This document shows positions 8,185-16,399 of a stretch of 64,000 bases of DNA, one piece after another. This stretch comes from Agromyces badenianii (lineage in GTDB: Bacteria; Actinomycetota; Actinomycetes; Actinomycetales; Microbacteriaceae): NCBI RefSeq assembly GCF_003070885.1, contig NZ_CP028913.1, positions 2,914,001 through 2,978,000 of the forward strand, given 5' to 3'. Position numbers and translations under genes: made by a program. Numbering within the stretch: position 1 is the first letter of the stretch; each line of letters begins with the position of its first letter. The notes beneath the pieces are model-generated. The model had not been told where the DNA came from. It was given only the letters and a program-made list of their open reading frames with translations, and did no database searches.

Positions 8185-9510
8185 TCAGACCGGCGACCCG
8201 GATTCCGTCACGTCGTCGGGCGTCTCGGGCGACACGCCGGTCGCGACGTCCGCCGGCGAGCCCTGCTTGCGACTCAGCCACAGGAACGGCACGGCGAGCG
8301 CCTGGATGCCGCCGCTGACGAGCAGCGACCCCGGATAGCCCAGGACATCGGCGGAACGACCGAGCACCGGCTGGATGACGGCCCCGCCCGTGCTGCCGAG
8401 CAGCGAGTCGAACGAGAGCACGGTCGCGCGCTGCTGCGACGGGATCATGTCGTTGAGGTACGCCTGCTGCACCGGTCCGGCCGCCGCATCGACGAGTCCC
8501 CACACGGTGAGCAGCACGAGCGCGAGCCAGAAGTTCTGGTTCACCCCGAGCGCGACGAGCACGAGACTCGAGACGACGAGGCTCGCGATGATGGTCGTGG
8601 TGCGCTTGTGGAACAATCGGCGCACCCACGGCGCGAGCAGGCCGCCGATCACCTGCGCCCCCGAGAGGATCGCCGCGGCGAGACCGGCGATCGAGTAGGC
8701 GCCCGTGTCGCCCCAGAGCTCGACCAGGTAGGGCTGCAACGCGTAGAAGACGTAGAAGCCGACGCCCGTCGTGAAGAACGACGCGAACATGACGTACCGC
8801 ACCGGTCGCCGCCCGAGGCCGTATTTCACCGAGGCGCTGAACACCTCCTTCGTGGCGCGGAGCGGATGCGCGCGGTCTTCCGGCGTGAAGCCGAGGTCGT
8901 GCATCACGAGCGCGGCGACGACGAACATGACGACGAGGATGCCGGCGCGGATCAGGAACGGCACACCGAGATTCGTCGCCTGGGCGACCACGCCGCCGGC
9001 GATCGAGCCGATGAACATCGCCGCGCCCGAGAGGGCCAGCCCTCGCCCGAAGACGCGCTCGAGCTGGCCCGTGTACCCCGTCGCCGTCAGCGCATCGACG
9101 AGCCAGGCCTCGACGGCGCCGGAGAAGAACGTGAACCCGAGCCCCAGCAGCACGGAGACGATCGCCCACATCCAGAACGGCGAGTGGGCGACCCACAGCA
9201 GGTAGTACAGCACCGTCGTCGCGGCGAGCGTGACGGTGCCGAGCAGGTACGAGACGCGGCGGCCCAGCGTGTCGGCGACGACGCCGGTCGGCACCTCGAA
9301 GATCACCATGCCCACCGAGAAGAAGGCGTTCGCGGCGAACGCCTCGAAGTTCGTCAGCCCGGCATCGAGCAGGAACAGGGTGTTGACGCCCCAGATGAAC
9401 GACGCCGCGAGGGTGTTGCCGATGAGCAGCGTGAAGTACACCGACTGCACCCGTCGTGCCGTCGGGTTCGCTACCGTCCGATTCCCACCGCGCGCCGCGC
9501 GTTCGGCCAT
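8185..9510 (-). CDS. MFS transporter (12-TM)
   Basis: 441 residues with about 12 transmembrane helices. TM1 holds NTLAASFIWGVNTLFLLDAG, and the motif A-like loop between TM2 and TM3 is VADTLGRR. The N-terminal half keeps acid/Arg pairs; a central cytoplasmic loop (HDLGFTPEDRAHPLRATKE) separates the two six-helix halves. A GTG two codons earlier (9516) is an alternative start; neither has a strong RBS. The substrate is unknown. Confidence 0.85.
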   Translation of the reverse strand: MAERAARGGNRTVANPTARRVQSVYFTLLIGNTLAASFIWGVNTLFLLDAGLTNFEAFAANAFFSVGMVIFEVPTGVVADTLGRRVSYLLGTVTLAATTVLYYLLWVAHSPFWMWAIVSVLLGLGFTFFSGAVEAWLVDALTATGYTGQLERVFGRGLALSGAAMFIGSIAGGVVAQATNLGVPFLIRAGILVVMFVVAALVMHDLGFTPEDRAHPLRATKEVFSASVKYGLGRRPVRYVMFASFFTTGVGFYVFYALQPYLVELWGDTGAYSIAGLAAAILSGAQVIGGLLAPWVRRLFHKRTTTIIASLVVSSLVLVALGVNQNFWLALVLLTVWGLVDAAAGPVQQAYLNDMIPSQQRATVLSFDSLLGSTGGAVIQPVLGRSADVLGYPGSLLVSGGIQALAVPFLWLSRKQGSPADVATGVSPETPDDVTESGSPV

Positions 9511-9574
9511 GAGCACATCTTGCTCGCTCGATCGCCCGCCGCCAAGCCGCAGTACCGGATGCCTCGCGAGCCGC

Positions 9575-9580
9575 TACGCT
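9575..9580 (+). promoter_or_regulatory. -10 box TACGCT, leaderless start
   Basis: TACGCT ends six bases before ATG 9587 and there is no Shine-Dalgarno, so transcription probably starts at or next to the A of the start codon. Confidence 0.55.
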
Positions 9581-9586
9581 CACGGC

Positions 9587-9982
9587 ATGGTGCGCTTCCT
9601 GATCCGCGCGGCGATCTTCCTCGGCACCGCCGCCCTCGGACTCCTCATCGCCTGGCTCGTGCTCCCGGGCTTCGACATCGACTGGACGGGCTTCCTCGTC
9701 GCGATGCTGATCTTCGCGATCGCGCAATCGCTGCTGAGTCCGCTGATCTCGAAGCTCGCGCAGCGTCACGCGCCGGCGATCCTCGGCGGCGTCGGACTCG
9801 TGTCGACGTTCATCGCCCTGCTGCTCGCGCACTGGATCGGCAACGGCCTGCAGATCGACGGCCTGCTCACCTGGGTGCTCGCGACCCTCATCGTCTGGCT
9901 CGTCACGGCCCTCGGCACCTGGCTGCTCCCGCTCATCTTCCTGAAGCGTCGAGCCGGCGAGCGGCGCGAAGCGCGCCGCTGA
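9587..9982 (+). CDS. small four-TM membrane protein, holin-like superfamily (PF04020 type)
   Basis: 131 residues almost entirely made of four hydrophobic helices (about 5-25, 32-52, 60-80, 92-115) with a basic C-terminus (KRRAGERREARR) that should face the cytoplasm. Length and pattern fit the phage-holin-4_2-like family found in many actinobacterial chromosomes. There are no phage genes nearby, so holin activity should not be assumed. It is a single gene with a leaderless promoter. Confidence 0.7.
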   Translation: MVRFLIRAAIFLGTAALGLLIAWLVLPGFDIDWTGFLVAMLIFAIAQSLLSPLISKLAQRHAPAILGGVGLVSTFIALLLAHWIGNGLQIDGLLTWVLATLIVWLVTALGTWLLPLIFLKRRAGERREARR

Positions 9983-10088
9983 ACCGAGCGGGCCCGCTCA
10001 GCCCCGCCGGGTGAACGGTGCGGGCGTGGATGCAGCGGGGCGGCGGCATCTCCGTCGGGCGGCGGATCCGGCGCGCGGGGCCACTCGC

Positions 10089-10094
10089 TAGCGT
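10089..10094 (+). promoter_or_regulatory. -10 box TAGCGT, leaderless start of the two-component operon
   Basis: TAGCGT ends six bases before ATG 10101. Confidence 0.55.
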
Positions 10095-10100
10095 TGAGGC

Positions 10101-11471
10101 ATGACCACCACCGCGACTCCGCCCGTCGTCGACGGCGTCGAGTGGGTCCGCCCCCGGCCGGGGCCCCGCGCCCTCCGCAACGACCTGATCCTCGCCCTCG
10201 TGCTCGCCGCCGGCACCACCGCCAGCGTGCTGCTGTACCGCATCACCGGCTGGGGCGAGGGCGCGCCCTGGTGGGCATCGGTGATCTGGGTCGTGGCGAT
10301 GACGCTGCCGCTCGCGGCGCGGCGGCGGTGGCCCGAGCTCGTGGCGCTCGTGGCCTCTGTCGTCTTCGTCGTCGGCGCCGTCGCCGAGGTCGGCGAAGCG
10401 CTCTTCAGCAACATCTGCCTGTTCGTCGCCATCTACTCGGTGGGGGCGTGGGGGCGCAGCCGGCGCTGGGCGACGATCGTGCGAGGGATCATCGTGGTCG
10501 CCATGTTCGCGTGGCTGTTCTGGGGGCTCATCTACTTCTCGGCCGTGCAAGACCACCTGCCCGACTTCTCGCGCGAGGGCGTGCTCTCGCCGTATCTCGC
10601 CTACGGGCTCATCAACGTGCTGACGAACCTGCTCTACTTCGGCGGCGCATGGTACTTCGGCGACAATGCCTACCGCTCGGCGAGGTCGCGGGCCGAACTC
10701 GAACAGCGCACCGCCGAGCTCGCCTCCGAGCGCGAGCGCACGCGGGCGCAGGCCGTCGCCATCGAGCGGCTGCGCATCGCGCGCGAACTGCACGACGTCG
10801 TCGCCCACCACGTCTCGGTGATCGGCGTGCAGGCCGGTGCCGCCCGGCGGGTGCTCGCGAAGGACCCCGACGCCGCAGCGACCGCCCTCTCGTCGATCGA
10901 GGCGAGCGCCCGCGACGCCGTCGACGAGCTGCACGGGTTGCTCGGCACCCTTCGAGGCGACTCCGACACCGCGGCATCCACTCTGCTCGACGACGCACTC
11001 GGCCTGCCCGGCGGCAGCGACGTCGAGGCCGCGACGACGAGCACCTCGACCCGCGGCATCGAGCGCATCGACGAACTCGTGGCCGAGTGCGCCGCGAACG
11101 GCCTGCCGACCACGCTCGCGGTCGTGGGCGAGGCGGTTCGGGTCTCGGCGGTCGTCGACCTCAGCGCCTACCGCATCGTGCAAGAGGCCCTGACGAACGT
11201 GCGCAAGCACGCCGGCGCGGCCGCGACGGCCGAAGTGCGGGTGCGCTGGGCCGACGAGTCGGTCGAGGTCGAGGTGACGAACACGGGCGTGGTGCGACAC
11301 GCGCAGGCCGATTCGGCGATGGATGCCGGGGGCCGCGGCCTCGGCCAATTGGGCATGCAGGAGCGGGTCGCCGCGGCCGGCGGCCGCCTCGAGCTCGGCC
11401 CCCGGGCCCGCGGCGGATACCTCGTGCGCGCGCAGTTCCCGCTGCGCCGGGTCGAGGAGGTGCCGGCGTGA
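10101..11471 (+). CDS. sensor histidine kinase, NarL/DesK type (HisKA_3)
   Basis: 456 residues. The membrane domain (about residues 25-190) has five or six helices and no large extracellular domain, so it may sense a membrane or intramembrane signal. A coiled-coil-like stretch follows (residues 195-225), then the HisKA_3 dimerisation domain with phospho-acceptor His231 in ARELHDVVAHH. The HATPase domain shows ALTNVRKHAG (N box) and GRGLGQLGMQER (G box). The stop overlaps the response-regulator GTG (GTGA). This is a standard HK-RR pair; its target genes are unknown. Confidence 0.92.
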   Translation: MTTTATPPVVDGVEWVRPRPGPRALRNDLILALVLAAGTTASVLLYRITGWGEGAPWWASVIWVVAMTLPLAARRRWPELVALVASVVFVVGAVAEVGEALFSNICLFVAIYSVGAWGRSRRWATIVRGIIVVAMFAWLFWGLIYFSAVQDHLPDFSREGVLSPYLAYGLINVLTNLLYFGGAWYFGDNAYRSARSRAELEQRTAELASERERTRAQAVAIERLRIARELHDVVAHHVSVIGVQAGAARRVLAKDPDAAATALSSIEASARDAVDELHGLLGTLRGDSDTAASTLLDDALGLPGGSDVEAATTSTSTRGIERIDELVAECAANGLPTTLAVVGEAVRVSAVVDLSAYRIVQEALTNVRKHAGAAATAEVRVRWADESVEVEVTNTGVVRHAQADSAMDAGGRGLGQLGMQERVAAAGGRLELGPRARGGYLVRAQFPLRRVEEVPA

Positions 11472-12229
11472 GCATCCGCGTGCTCGTCGTCGACGATCAG
11501 AGCCTCGTGCGCGGCGGGTTCCGCACGATCCTCGACTCGGAGGACGGCATCGAGGTCGTGGGCGAGGCCGCGAACGGCGAGGAGGCCGTGGCCGCGGTCG
11601 CCGCGCTCGCACCCGACGTCGTCTGCATGGACGTGCAGATGCCGGGCATGGACGGACTCGAGGCCACCCGGCGCATCACGGCCGACGAGGCATCCGCTGC
11701 CGCCGTGCTCGTGCTCACGACGTTCAACCGCGAGGACTACCTCTTCGCCGCGCTCGAGGCGGGCGCGAGCGGATTCCTGCTGAAGAACTCGAGCCCCGAG
11801 CAGCTGATCGATGCCGTGCAGGTGGTCGCGCGGGGTGATGCGCTGTTGTCGCCCGATGTCACCCGGCGCGTGATCGAGGCGGTCGCGAGGCGAAACCCGT
11901 CGACGGAGCCGCCGGGTCCGGTGGTGCCGCCGGCGCCAACAGCGCCGATACCACCGATGCGGCCGAGTGCCGTCGGCCGGGCCCCGGCCGAGCCCGGTGT
12001 CGAGCACCCGCGCCCCGCCGCACTCGACACCCTCACCGAGCGCGAGCGCGAGGTGCTCGAGCACCTCGCGGCCGGCATCTCCAACGCCGCGATCGCCGAG
12101 CGGCTCTGGGTCGGCGAAGCGACCGTGAAGACGCACGTGTCGAAGGTGCTCATGAAGCTCGGCCTGCGCGATCGCGTGCACGCAGTCGTCTACGCCTACG
12201 AGCACGGGGTCGTGCGGCCGCGGCGCTGA
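11468..12229 (+). CDS. response regulator, NarL/FixJ family with LuxR HTH
   Basis: 253 residues. The receiver domain has the acidic pair Asp9/Asp10, phospho-acceptor Asp55 in CMDVQMPG, a Thr in VLTTFN and Lys in LLKNSS. A LuxR-type HTH lies near the C-terminus (LTEREREVLEHLAAGISNAA, then GEATVKTHVSKV). Unusually, a Pro/Ala-rich linker of about 35 residues with several PP pairs separates the two domains; relatives usually have 10-20. The GTG start overlaps the kinase stop. Confidence 0.92.
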   Translation: MSIRVLVVDDQSLVRGGFRTILDSEDGIEVVGEAANGEEAVAAVAALAPDVVCMDVQMPGMDGLEATRRITADEASAAAVLVLTTFNREDYLFAALEAGASGFLLKNSSPEQLIDAVQVVARGDALLSPDVTRRVIEAVARRNPSTEPPGPVVPPAPTAPIPPMRPSAVGRAPAEPGVEHPRPAALDTLTEREREVLEHLAAGISNAAIAERLWVGEATVKTHVSKVLMKLGLRDRVHAVVYAYEHGVVRPRR

Positions 12230-12253
12230 CCTTCGGGGCGGCAGCGCGAGGGT

Positions 12254-12667
12254 CTAGGCGACCGACTGCGGTGAGCGCAGCGCGCCGGTGGCGCCGGGTT
12301 CGGCAGCGTCGTGGCCGAGCGAGACGATGGAGTTCGCCGCGTCGACGTGCACGATGTGCGGCTGGAAGACGCGGGCGGCCGCGTCATCCATCTGCGCGTA
12401 GGAGATGACGATGACGAGGTCTCCCTCGTGCATGAGGTGGGCGGCCGCGCCGTTGATGCCGAGCACGCCCGAGCCGCGCTCGCCCTCGATCACGTAGGTC
12501 TCGAGGCGGGCGCCGTTCGTCACGTCGACGATGGAGACCTGCTCGCCGGGCAGCAGGTCGGCAGCTTCCATGAGGTCGCGGTCGACCGTGACGGACCCCA
12601 CGTAGTGCAGGTCGGCGTGGGTGACCGTGGCACGGTGGATCTTCGACTTCAGCATGGTGCGCAACAC
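12254..12667 (-). CDS. panD: aspartate 1-decarboxylase
   Basis: Pyruvoyl-dependent enzyme that makes beta-alanine for pantothenate/CoA synthesis; it self-cleaves at a Gly-Ser bond. The 137-residue protein contains YVGSVTVD with Gly24-Ser25 as cleavage site, and [12 protein letters not shown] and [17 protein letters not shown] as in the Mycobacterium tuberculosis enzyme. The codon at 12667 is GTG; a -10 box six bases upstream (AGCCTA on plus, 12674-12679) supports this start and a leaderless mRNA. panB/panC are not nearby. It converges on the response regulator with 24 bases between. Confidence 0.95.
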   Translation of the reverse strand: MLRTMLKSKIHRATVTHADLHYVGSVTVDRDLMEAADLLPGEQVSIVDVTNGARLETYVIEGERGSGVLGINGAAAHLMHEGDLVIVISYAQMDDAAARVFQPHIVHVDAANSIVSLGHDAAEPGATGALRSPQSVA

Positions 12668-12673
12668 GCGTCC

Positions 12674-12679
12674 AGCCTA
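12674..12679 (-). promoter_or_regulatory. -10 box TAGGCT for panD
   Basis: TAGGCT on the minus strand, six bases before the GTG start of panD; no Shine-Dalgarno. Confidence 0.55.
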
Positions 12680-12735
12680 CGTCGGTCACGCCGTCGGCTG
12701 CCGCACCGGCCGACCGGGCAGCCGGCGCGAGGCGG

Positions 12736-12794
12736 ATGCAGGGGAATCGCGCCCATGACCCTGCATTCGGGCTCGTACCGCAGAATCCCCTGCA
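12736..12794. repeat. long inverted repeat with internal arm copy (element B)
   Basis: TGCAGGGGAAT (12737-12747) pairs with AATCCCCTGCA (12784-12794) with one mismatch. The loop carries CCCTGCAT (12759-12766), which pairs perfectly with ATGCAGGG of the left arm (12736-12743), so two exclusive hairpins can form. It lies between the divergent panD and ArsR genes. Confidence 0.6.
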
Positions 12795-12904
12795 GTTCGC
12801 CGGAACAGGCCAGCCCCAGTCGGGCACCAGGATGCGGTCCGCAGGTTGCGCACCTCGGTTGTTGCGGCGTCTCCCTCTTGACGCGACGCAATCGGAGGCA
12901 TAAC

Positions 12905-12936
12905 GTAAGCACATCATTAATTAAGGAGTTGCTTAC
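12905..12936 (+). promoter_or_regulatory. operator-like inverted repeat at ArsR start
   Basis: GTAAGC (12905-12910) and GCTTAC (12931-12936) flank an A/T-rich centre containing the 8-bp palindrome TTAATTAA (12917-12924) and the RBS AAGGAG. A protein bound here would cover the RBS; autoregulation by the ArsR protein is likely. Confidence 0.55.
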
Positions 12937-13278
12937 ATGCAGAACGGGCCCGACGAGCTCAGCCTCGTGTTCCAGGCGCTCGCCGATCCGACGCGGCGCG
13001 AGATCCTGTCGCGACTCCGCAACGGGCCGACGACCGTCGGCGAACTGGCCGAGCCCTTCGCGATGAGCCGGCCCGCCGTCTCGCAGCACCTCAAGGTGCT
13101 CGAGCGAGCCGGACTCATCGAACGCACCGCGACGGCCCAGTGGCGCACCTGCACCCTCCGCACCGAACCGCTCGACGAGGCATCCGCCTGGGTCGAGCGC
13201 CATCGCGGCGAGTGGAACGAGCGCTTCGATCTGCTCGACGAGCGACTTCGCGAACTGAAAGGACAGACGGATGCCTGA
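12937..13278 (+). CDS. ArsR-family helix-turn-helix regulator
   Basis: Small winged-helix regulator of 113 residues: ALADPTRREILSRL (about 14-27), then TTVGELAEPF and recognition helix SRPAVSQHLKVL. It lacks the CVC metal-binding motif, as usual for ArsR proteins paired with AHSA1/SRPBCC genes. RBS AAGGAG eight bases before ATG. The stop overlaps the ATG of the SRPBCC gene, so the two form one operon. Confidence 0.9.
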   Translation: MQNGPDELSLVFQALADPTRREILSRLRNGPTTVGELAEPFAMSRPAVSQHLKVLERAGLIERTATAQWRTCTLRTEPLDEASAWVERHRGEWNERFDLLDERLRELKGQTDA

Positions 13279-13738
13279 GCAGACCGCTTCTGCAACGAAG
13301 CAGTTCACCATCACCCGCATCTTCGACGCACCCCGCGATGTCATCTGGCGCGCCTGGACCGACCCCGGCGAGGCCGCCGCATGGTGGCACCCGGCCGGCG
13401 TCGTGACACCGCGCGAGAGCGTCGAGCTCGACGTGCGCCCCGGCGGGCGCTACCGCTACACGATGATCGCACCCGACGGATCGGAGTACCCGACCGCGGG
13501 CGTGTACCGCGAGGTCGTCGAGCCCGAGCGGCTCGTCTTCACGTGGGGCAATCCTGATGACGACGACGACCTCGCACCGCTCATCACCGTCACCCTCGCC
13601 GCCCTGGGCGAGCGCACCGAGATGACGTTCCACCTCGTCGGCATCGCCGGAGCACCGGGCGACGACAACGTCTACGACGGCTGGGCGAGTGCGTTCGACG
13701 TGCTCGACGAGCGTCTCGCGAGCGCCGACGGCGCGTGA
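13271..13738 (+). CDS. SRPBCC (AHSA1-like) domain protein
   Basis: 155 residues of the START/SRPBCC fold. It opens with FTITRIFDAPRDVIWRAWTD, then WWHPAG, a central strand region (GGRYRYTMI, TWGNPDDDD) and a C-terminal helix (DGWASAFDVLDERLASA). The family forms a hydrophobic ligand cavity; no catalytic residues can be assigned. Translational coupling to ArsR is the common actinobacterial arrangement, in which the regulator controls its own SRPBCC partner. Confidence 0.9.
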   Translation: MPEQTASATKQFTITRIFDAPRDVIWRAWTDPGEAAAWWHPAGVVTPRESVELDVRPGGRYRYTMIAPDGSEYPTAGVYREVVEPERLVFTWGNPDDDDDLAPLITVTLAALGERTEMTFHLVGIAGAPGDDNVYDGWASAFDVLDERLASADGA

Positions 13739-13747
13739 CGAACGCGC

Positions 13748-15325
13748 TCACCGCCGCTCGGCGGGCGCCTCGTCGGCGCTCGTCGAGTCGACGGTCGTGG
13801 AGTCGACAATCGCCGAGTCGACAATCGTGGAGTCGACAATCGCCGAGTCGACAATCGTCGAGTCGACGGTCGTGGAGTCGACAGTCGTCGAGTCGACGTG
13901 GGCGTCCGAACCAGCCTCCCCATCGTCGTCCGAAGGCGCTTCGCCCTGGTATTCCGCCGAGAGCGTCCGATACGAACGCGTGCTGAAGGCCAACACGCCG
14001 AGCGCGACCATCGCGAGCCCGCTGAACAGGAAGACGAGCGCGATGCCCCTGGCATCCCCCTCGCCGAGCAGCCACGTCCAGGTCGCCTGGCCGCCCTCCG
14101 ACTCCATGTAGGGGATGATCCAGAACTCGGCGATCGGCGCGATGAGAAACGCGGTGATCGGCGCGGCCGCAGCCTCGAACGCCTGCGCGAAGCCGAACAC
14201 GCGGCCCTGACGCCGGAACGGCACGACCTTCTGGATGACGGTCTGCTCCGCGGCCTCCACCGCGGGGATGAGGGTCATGTAGCCCCAGATGCCGAGGCCG
14301 TAGAGAACCCACCACTCCCGGATCGTGAAGAGCGCACCGAGCAGCCCCATGCCGATCACGACGAGCAGCATCGTGCGGATCGGGTTGCGGCCGAGACCCC
14401 ACTTCGCGATGGCGAGCCCGCCGACGATGAACCCGGTCGAGGCGACGCCGAACATGATGCCCCACCCCTCGACCGGGAAGAGGGTGAGCCCGTAGGGATC
14501 CATGAGCGCCATATAGACGCCCCCGATGAGGTTGTTGAACGTCGAGAAGAGGATCAACGCGAACAGGCCGGGCGCGGCCCGGATCGCCGCGATGCTGCCG
14601 CGCAGGTCGATCGCCGGGGCGTGGTCGCCGTCGACGACCGGTTGCTCCTCGGGGATGCGCACGAAGAACAGGTGCACGAGTGCCACGAGCGTCGCCGCGA
14701 TCGCGATGGCGAGGGTCCAGCCCATGCCGGCCATTCCGATGGCCAATCCGCTGAAGACGCTCGTGACGATGAACGCCAGCCCCTGCACCGTGCCGACCAG
14801 GCCGTTGGCGTTGGCGTGCCGCTCTTCGGGCACGAGCAGGGTCACCGTCGTCGACAGCGCGATGTTGCGCATGTTCTCGACGACCGAGCCGAAGAGGATG
14901 ATGCCCGAGAACAGCCAGAACCACGGGCCGCCGAGATCGAGAAGCGCGGACTCGGGCTGCGTCAGGTAGAGCAGGCCGGCCACGCCGAAGGAGACGAGCG
15001 TGATCACGCTCGAGAGCACCATGACCCGGTGCTTGCGGTGCCGGTCGACGATCGTGCCGAAGAAGATCGAGAAGACGGCGATGAGCAGCATGTAGGCGCC
15101 GCCGATGATTCCCGTCGCCAGCACCGACCGCGTCTCGAGGTACACCCAGAAGGTGAGCGCGAACCAGAGGAAGCTCGTCGTGATGTTCGCGATCATCGTG
15201 TTCGCGAGCACCTGCACGAAGGTGCGCATGCCGCCCGGCGGCGGCTCGATCCGCGCGCGCGAGTCGGTGGGCAGCGAGGTCGTCGGCCCCTCGCCGCTCC
15301 CGGATCCGTCGATCCGCTCGGTCAC
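13748..15325 (-). CDS. MFS transporter with repetitive C-terminal tail
   Basis: 525 residues with about 12 transmembrane helices. The N-terminal 30 residues are charged, followed by MRTFVQVLANTMIANITTSF (TM1), a motif A-like loop VDRHRKHR, and ELW-like sequences typical of MFS_3/MFS_1 proteins. After the last helix comes a cytoplasmic tail: an acidic stretch (EAPSDDDGEAGSDAH) and eight tandem VDS(T/A)(T/I/S) pentapeptides. GTG 15325 is chosen because a TATCCT -10 box lies six bases upstream. It is divergent from the ABC transporter at 15515. Neither the substrate nor the tail function is known. Confidence 0.85.
   Translation of the reverse strand: MTERIDGSGSGEGPTTSLPTDSRARIEPPPGGMRTFVQVLANTMIANITTSFLWFALTFWVYLETRSVLATGIIGGAYMLLIAVFSIFFGTIVDRHRKHRVMVLSSVITLVSFGVAGLLYLTQPESALLDLGGPWFWLFSGIILFGSVVENMRNIALSTTVTLLVPEERHANANGLVGTVQGLAFIVTSVFSGLAIGMAGMGWTLAIAIAATLVALVHLFFVRIPEEQPVVDGDHAPAIDLRGSIAAIRAAPGLFALILFSTFNNLIGGVYMALMDPYGLTLFPVEGWGIMFGVASTGFIVGGLAIAKWGLGRNPIRTMLLVVIGMGLLGALFTIREWWVLYGLGIWGYMTLIPAVEAAEQTVIQKVVPFRRQGRVFGFAQAFEAAAAPITAFLIAPIAEFWIIPYMESEGGQATWTWLLGEGDARGIALVFLFSGLAMVALGVLAFSTRSYRTLSAEYQGEAPSDDDGEAGSDAHVDSTTVDSTTVDSTIVDSAIVDSTIVDSAIVDSTTVDSTSADEAPAERR
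13787..13897 (-). repeat. eight 15-bp repeats, each with a GTCGAC core
   Basis: GTCGAC begins at 13787, 13802, 13817, 13832, 13847, 13862, 13877 and 13892, exactly 15 bases apart. The repeats encode VDSTT, VDSTI, VDSAI and VDSTS pentapeptides at the C-terminus of the MFS protein. Confidence 0.95.
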
Positions 15326-15331
15326 CCTGCG

Positions 15332-15337
15332 AGGATA
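15332..15337 (-). promoter_or_regulatory. -10 box TATCCT for the MFS gene
   Basis: TATCCT on the minus strand, six bases before GTG 15325. Confidence 0.5.
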
Positions 15338-15347
15338 CCCAGCGACC

Positions 15348-15387
15348 GCGGCATCCGGAACCCCTGCGCGGCATCCGGAACCCCCGC
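15348..15387. repeat. two tandem copies of a 20-bp unit
   Basis: Units starting GCGGCATCCGGAACCCC at 15348 and 15368 differ at one base, in the divergent promoter region between the MFS and ABC genes. Possibly a binding site pair or a simple duplication. Confidence 0.7.
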
Positions 15388-15502
15388 GCGGGTCGGGCCT
15401 CGCCCGCACGGCTCCGGGCCTCCCCCGCACGGCGGAGACGTCGGTCACGACGGCCCTCGAAGACCCGTCGCCCGGCGGATGCCCCCGGCCACGCGGCATC
15501 CG

Positions 15503-15508
15503 TAGCTT
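15503..15508 (+). promoter_or_regulatory. -10 box TAGCTT for the ABC operon
   Basis: TAGCTT ends six bases before ATG 15515. Confidence 0.55.
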
Positions 15509-15514
15509 GGGGGC

Positions 15515-16399
15515 ATGCTCGAACTCCACGACGTCACCAAGCGCTACGGCGAGCGCCTCGCCCTCGATCATGTGAGCTTCACCGTCGGCGACGGCCGGCT
15601 CACCGGCTTCGTCGGCGGCAACGGCGCCGGCAAGACCACCACGATGCGGATCATCCTCGGCGTGCTCGCCTCCGACGGCGGCACCGTGACGCTCGGCGGC
15701 GCGACGCTCACCGACGCCGACCGGCGCCGCTTCGGCTACATGCCGGAGGAGCGCGGGCTCTACCCGAAGATGCGGGTGCTCGAGCAGACCGTGTACCTCG
15801 CACGCCTGCACGGCTGGAGCGCCGCCGCCGCCCACCGCAACGCCCTCGAGCTGCTCGAGCGCCTCGGCCTCGGCGAGCGCACGAACGACACCATCGAGTC
15901 GCTCTCGCTCGGCAACCAGCAGCGCGCGCAGATCGCCGCGGCGCTCGTGCACCGCCCCGAGGTGCTCGTGCTCGACGAGCCCTTCTCGGGCCTCGACCCG
16001 ATGGCCGTCGAGACGGTGCAGTCGGTGCTCGCCGATGTCGCGGCATCCGGAGCCCCCGTGCTCTTCTCCTCCCACCAGCTCGACATCGTCGAGCGGCTCT
16101 GCGACGACCTCGTCATCATCGCGGGCGGGCGCATCGCCGCCGCCGGCAGCGGCGACGCCCTGCGCACCCGGCACGGCTCCGAGCGGTGGGAACTGCTCAC
16201 CTCGGGCGATCTCGGCTGGCTGCGACAGCAGCCGGGCATCCGGGTCGCCGACTTCGACGGCGGATGGGCGGTCTTCGAGGCCGAGTCGGATGCCGCGCGG
16301 CAGGCCGCGCTCGCCGAGGCCGTCGCCCGCGGCGGCGTCGTCAGCTTCACCCGCGAGCACACGACGCTCGCCCAGATCTTCAAGGAGGTCGTGCTGTGA
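15515..16399 (+). CDS. ABC transporter ATP-binding protein (NatA-like)
   Basis: 294 residues. Walker A GGNGAGKTT (about 34-42), Q-loop/PEERG region (MPEERGLYPKM), a signature-like LSLGNQQR in place of LSGGQ, Walker B VLVLDEPFSGLDP and switch His in SSHQLD. A C-terminal domain of about 80 residues follows, as in NatA/DrrA-type exporters. It is coupled by a 4-base overlap to the permease. The family exports Na+, drugs or lipids; the cargo is unknown. Confidence 0.92.
   Translation: MLELHDVTKRYGERLALDHVSFTVGDGRLTGFVGGNGAGKTTTMRIILGVLASDGGTVTLGGATLTDADRRRFGYMPEERGLYPKMRVLEQTVYLARLHGWSAAAAHRNALELLERLGLGERTNDTIESLSLGNQQRAQIAAALVHRPEVLVLDEPFSGLDPMAVETVQSVLADVAASGAPVLFSSHQLDIVERLCDDLVIIAGGRIAAAGSGDALRTRHGSERWELLTSGDLGWLRQQPGIRVADFDGGWAVFEAESDAARQAALAEAVARGGVVSFTREHTTLAQIFKEVVL

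Noticed and set aside
9587..9982. Holin-like protein as evidence of a prophage
   Set aside because: No other phage genes, integrase or att site nearby; the family is common in actinobacterial chromosomes.
13787..13897. 15-bp periodic repeats as a possible CRISPR array
   Set aside because: The repeats are contiguous with no spacers, in frame and encode VDST pentapeptides.
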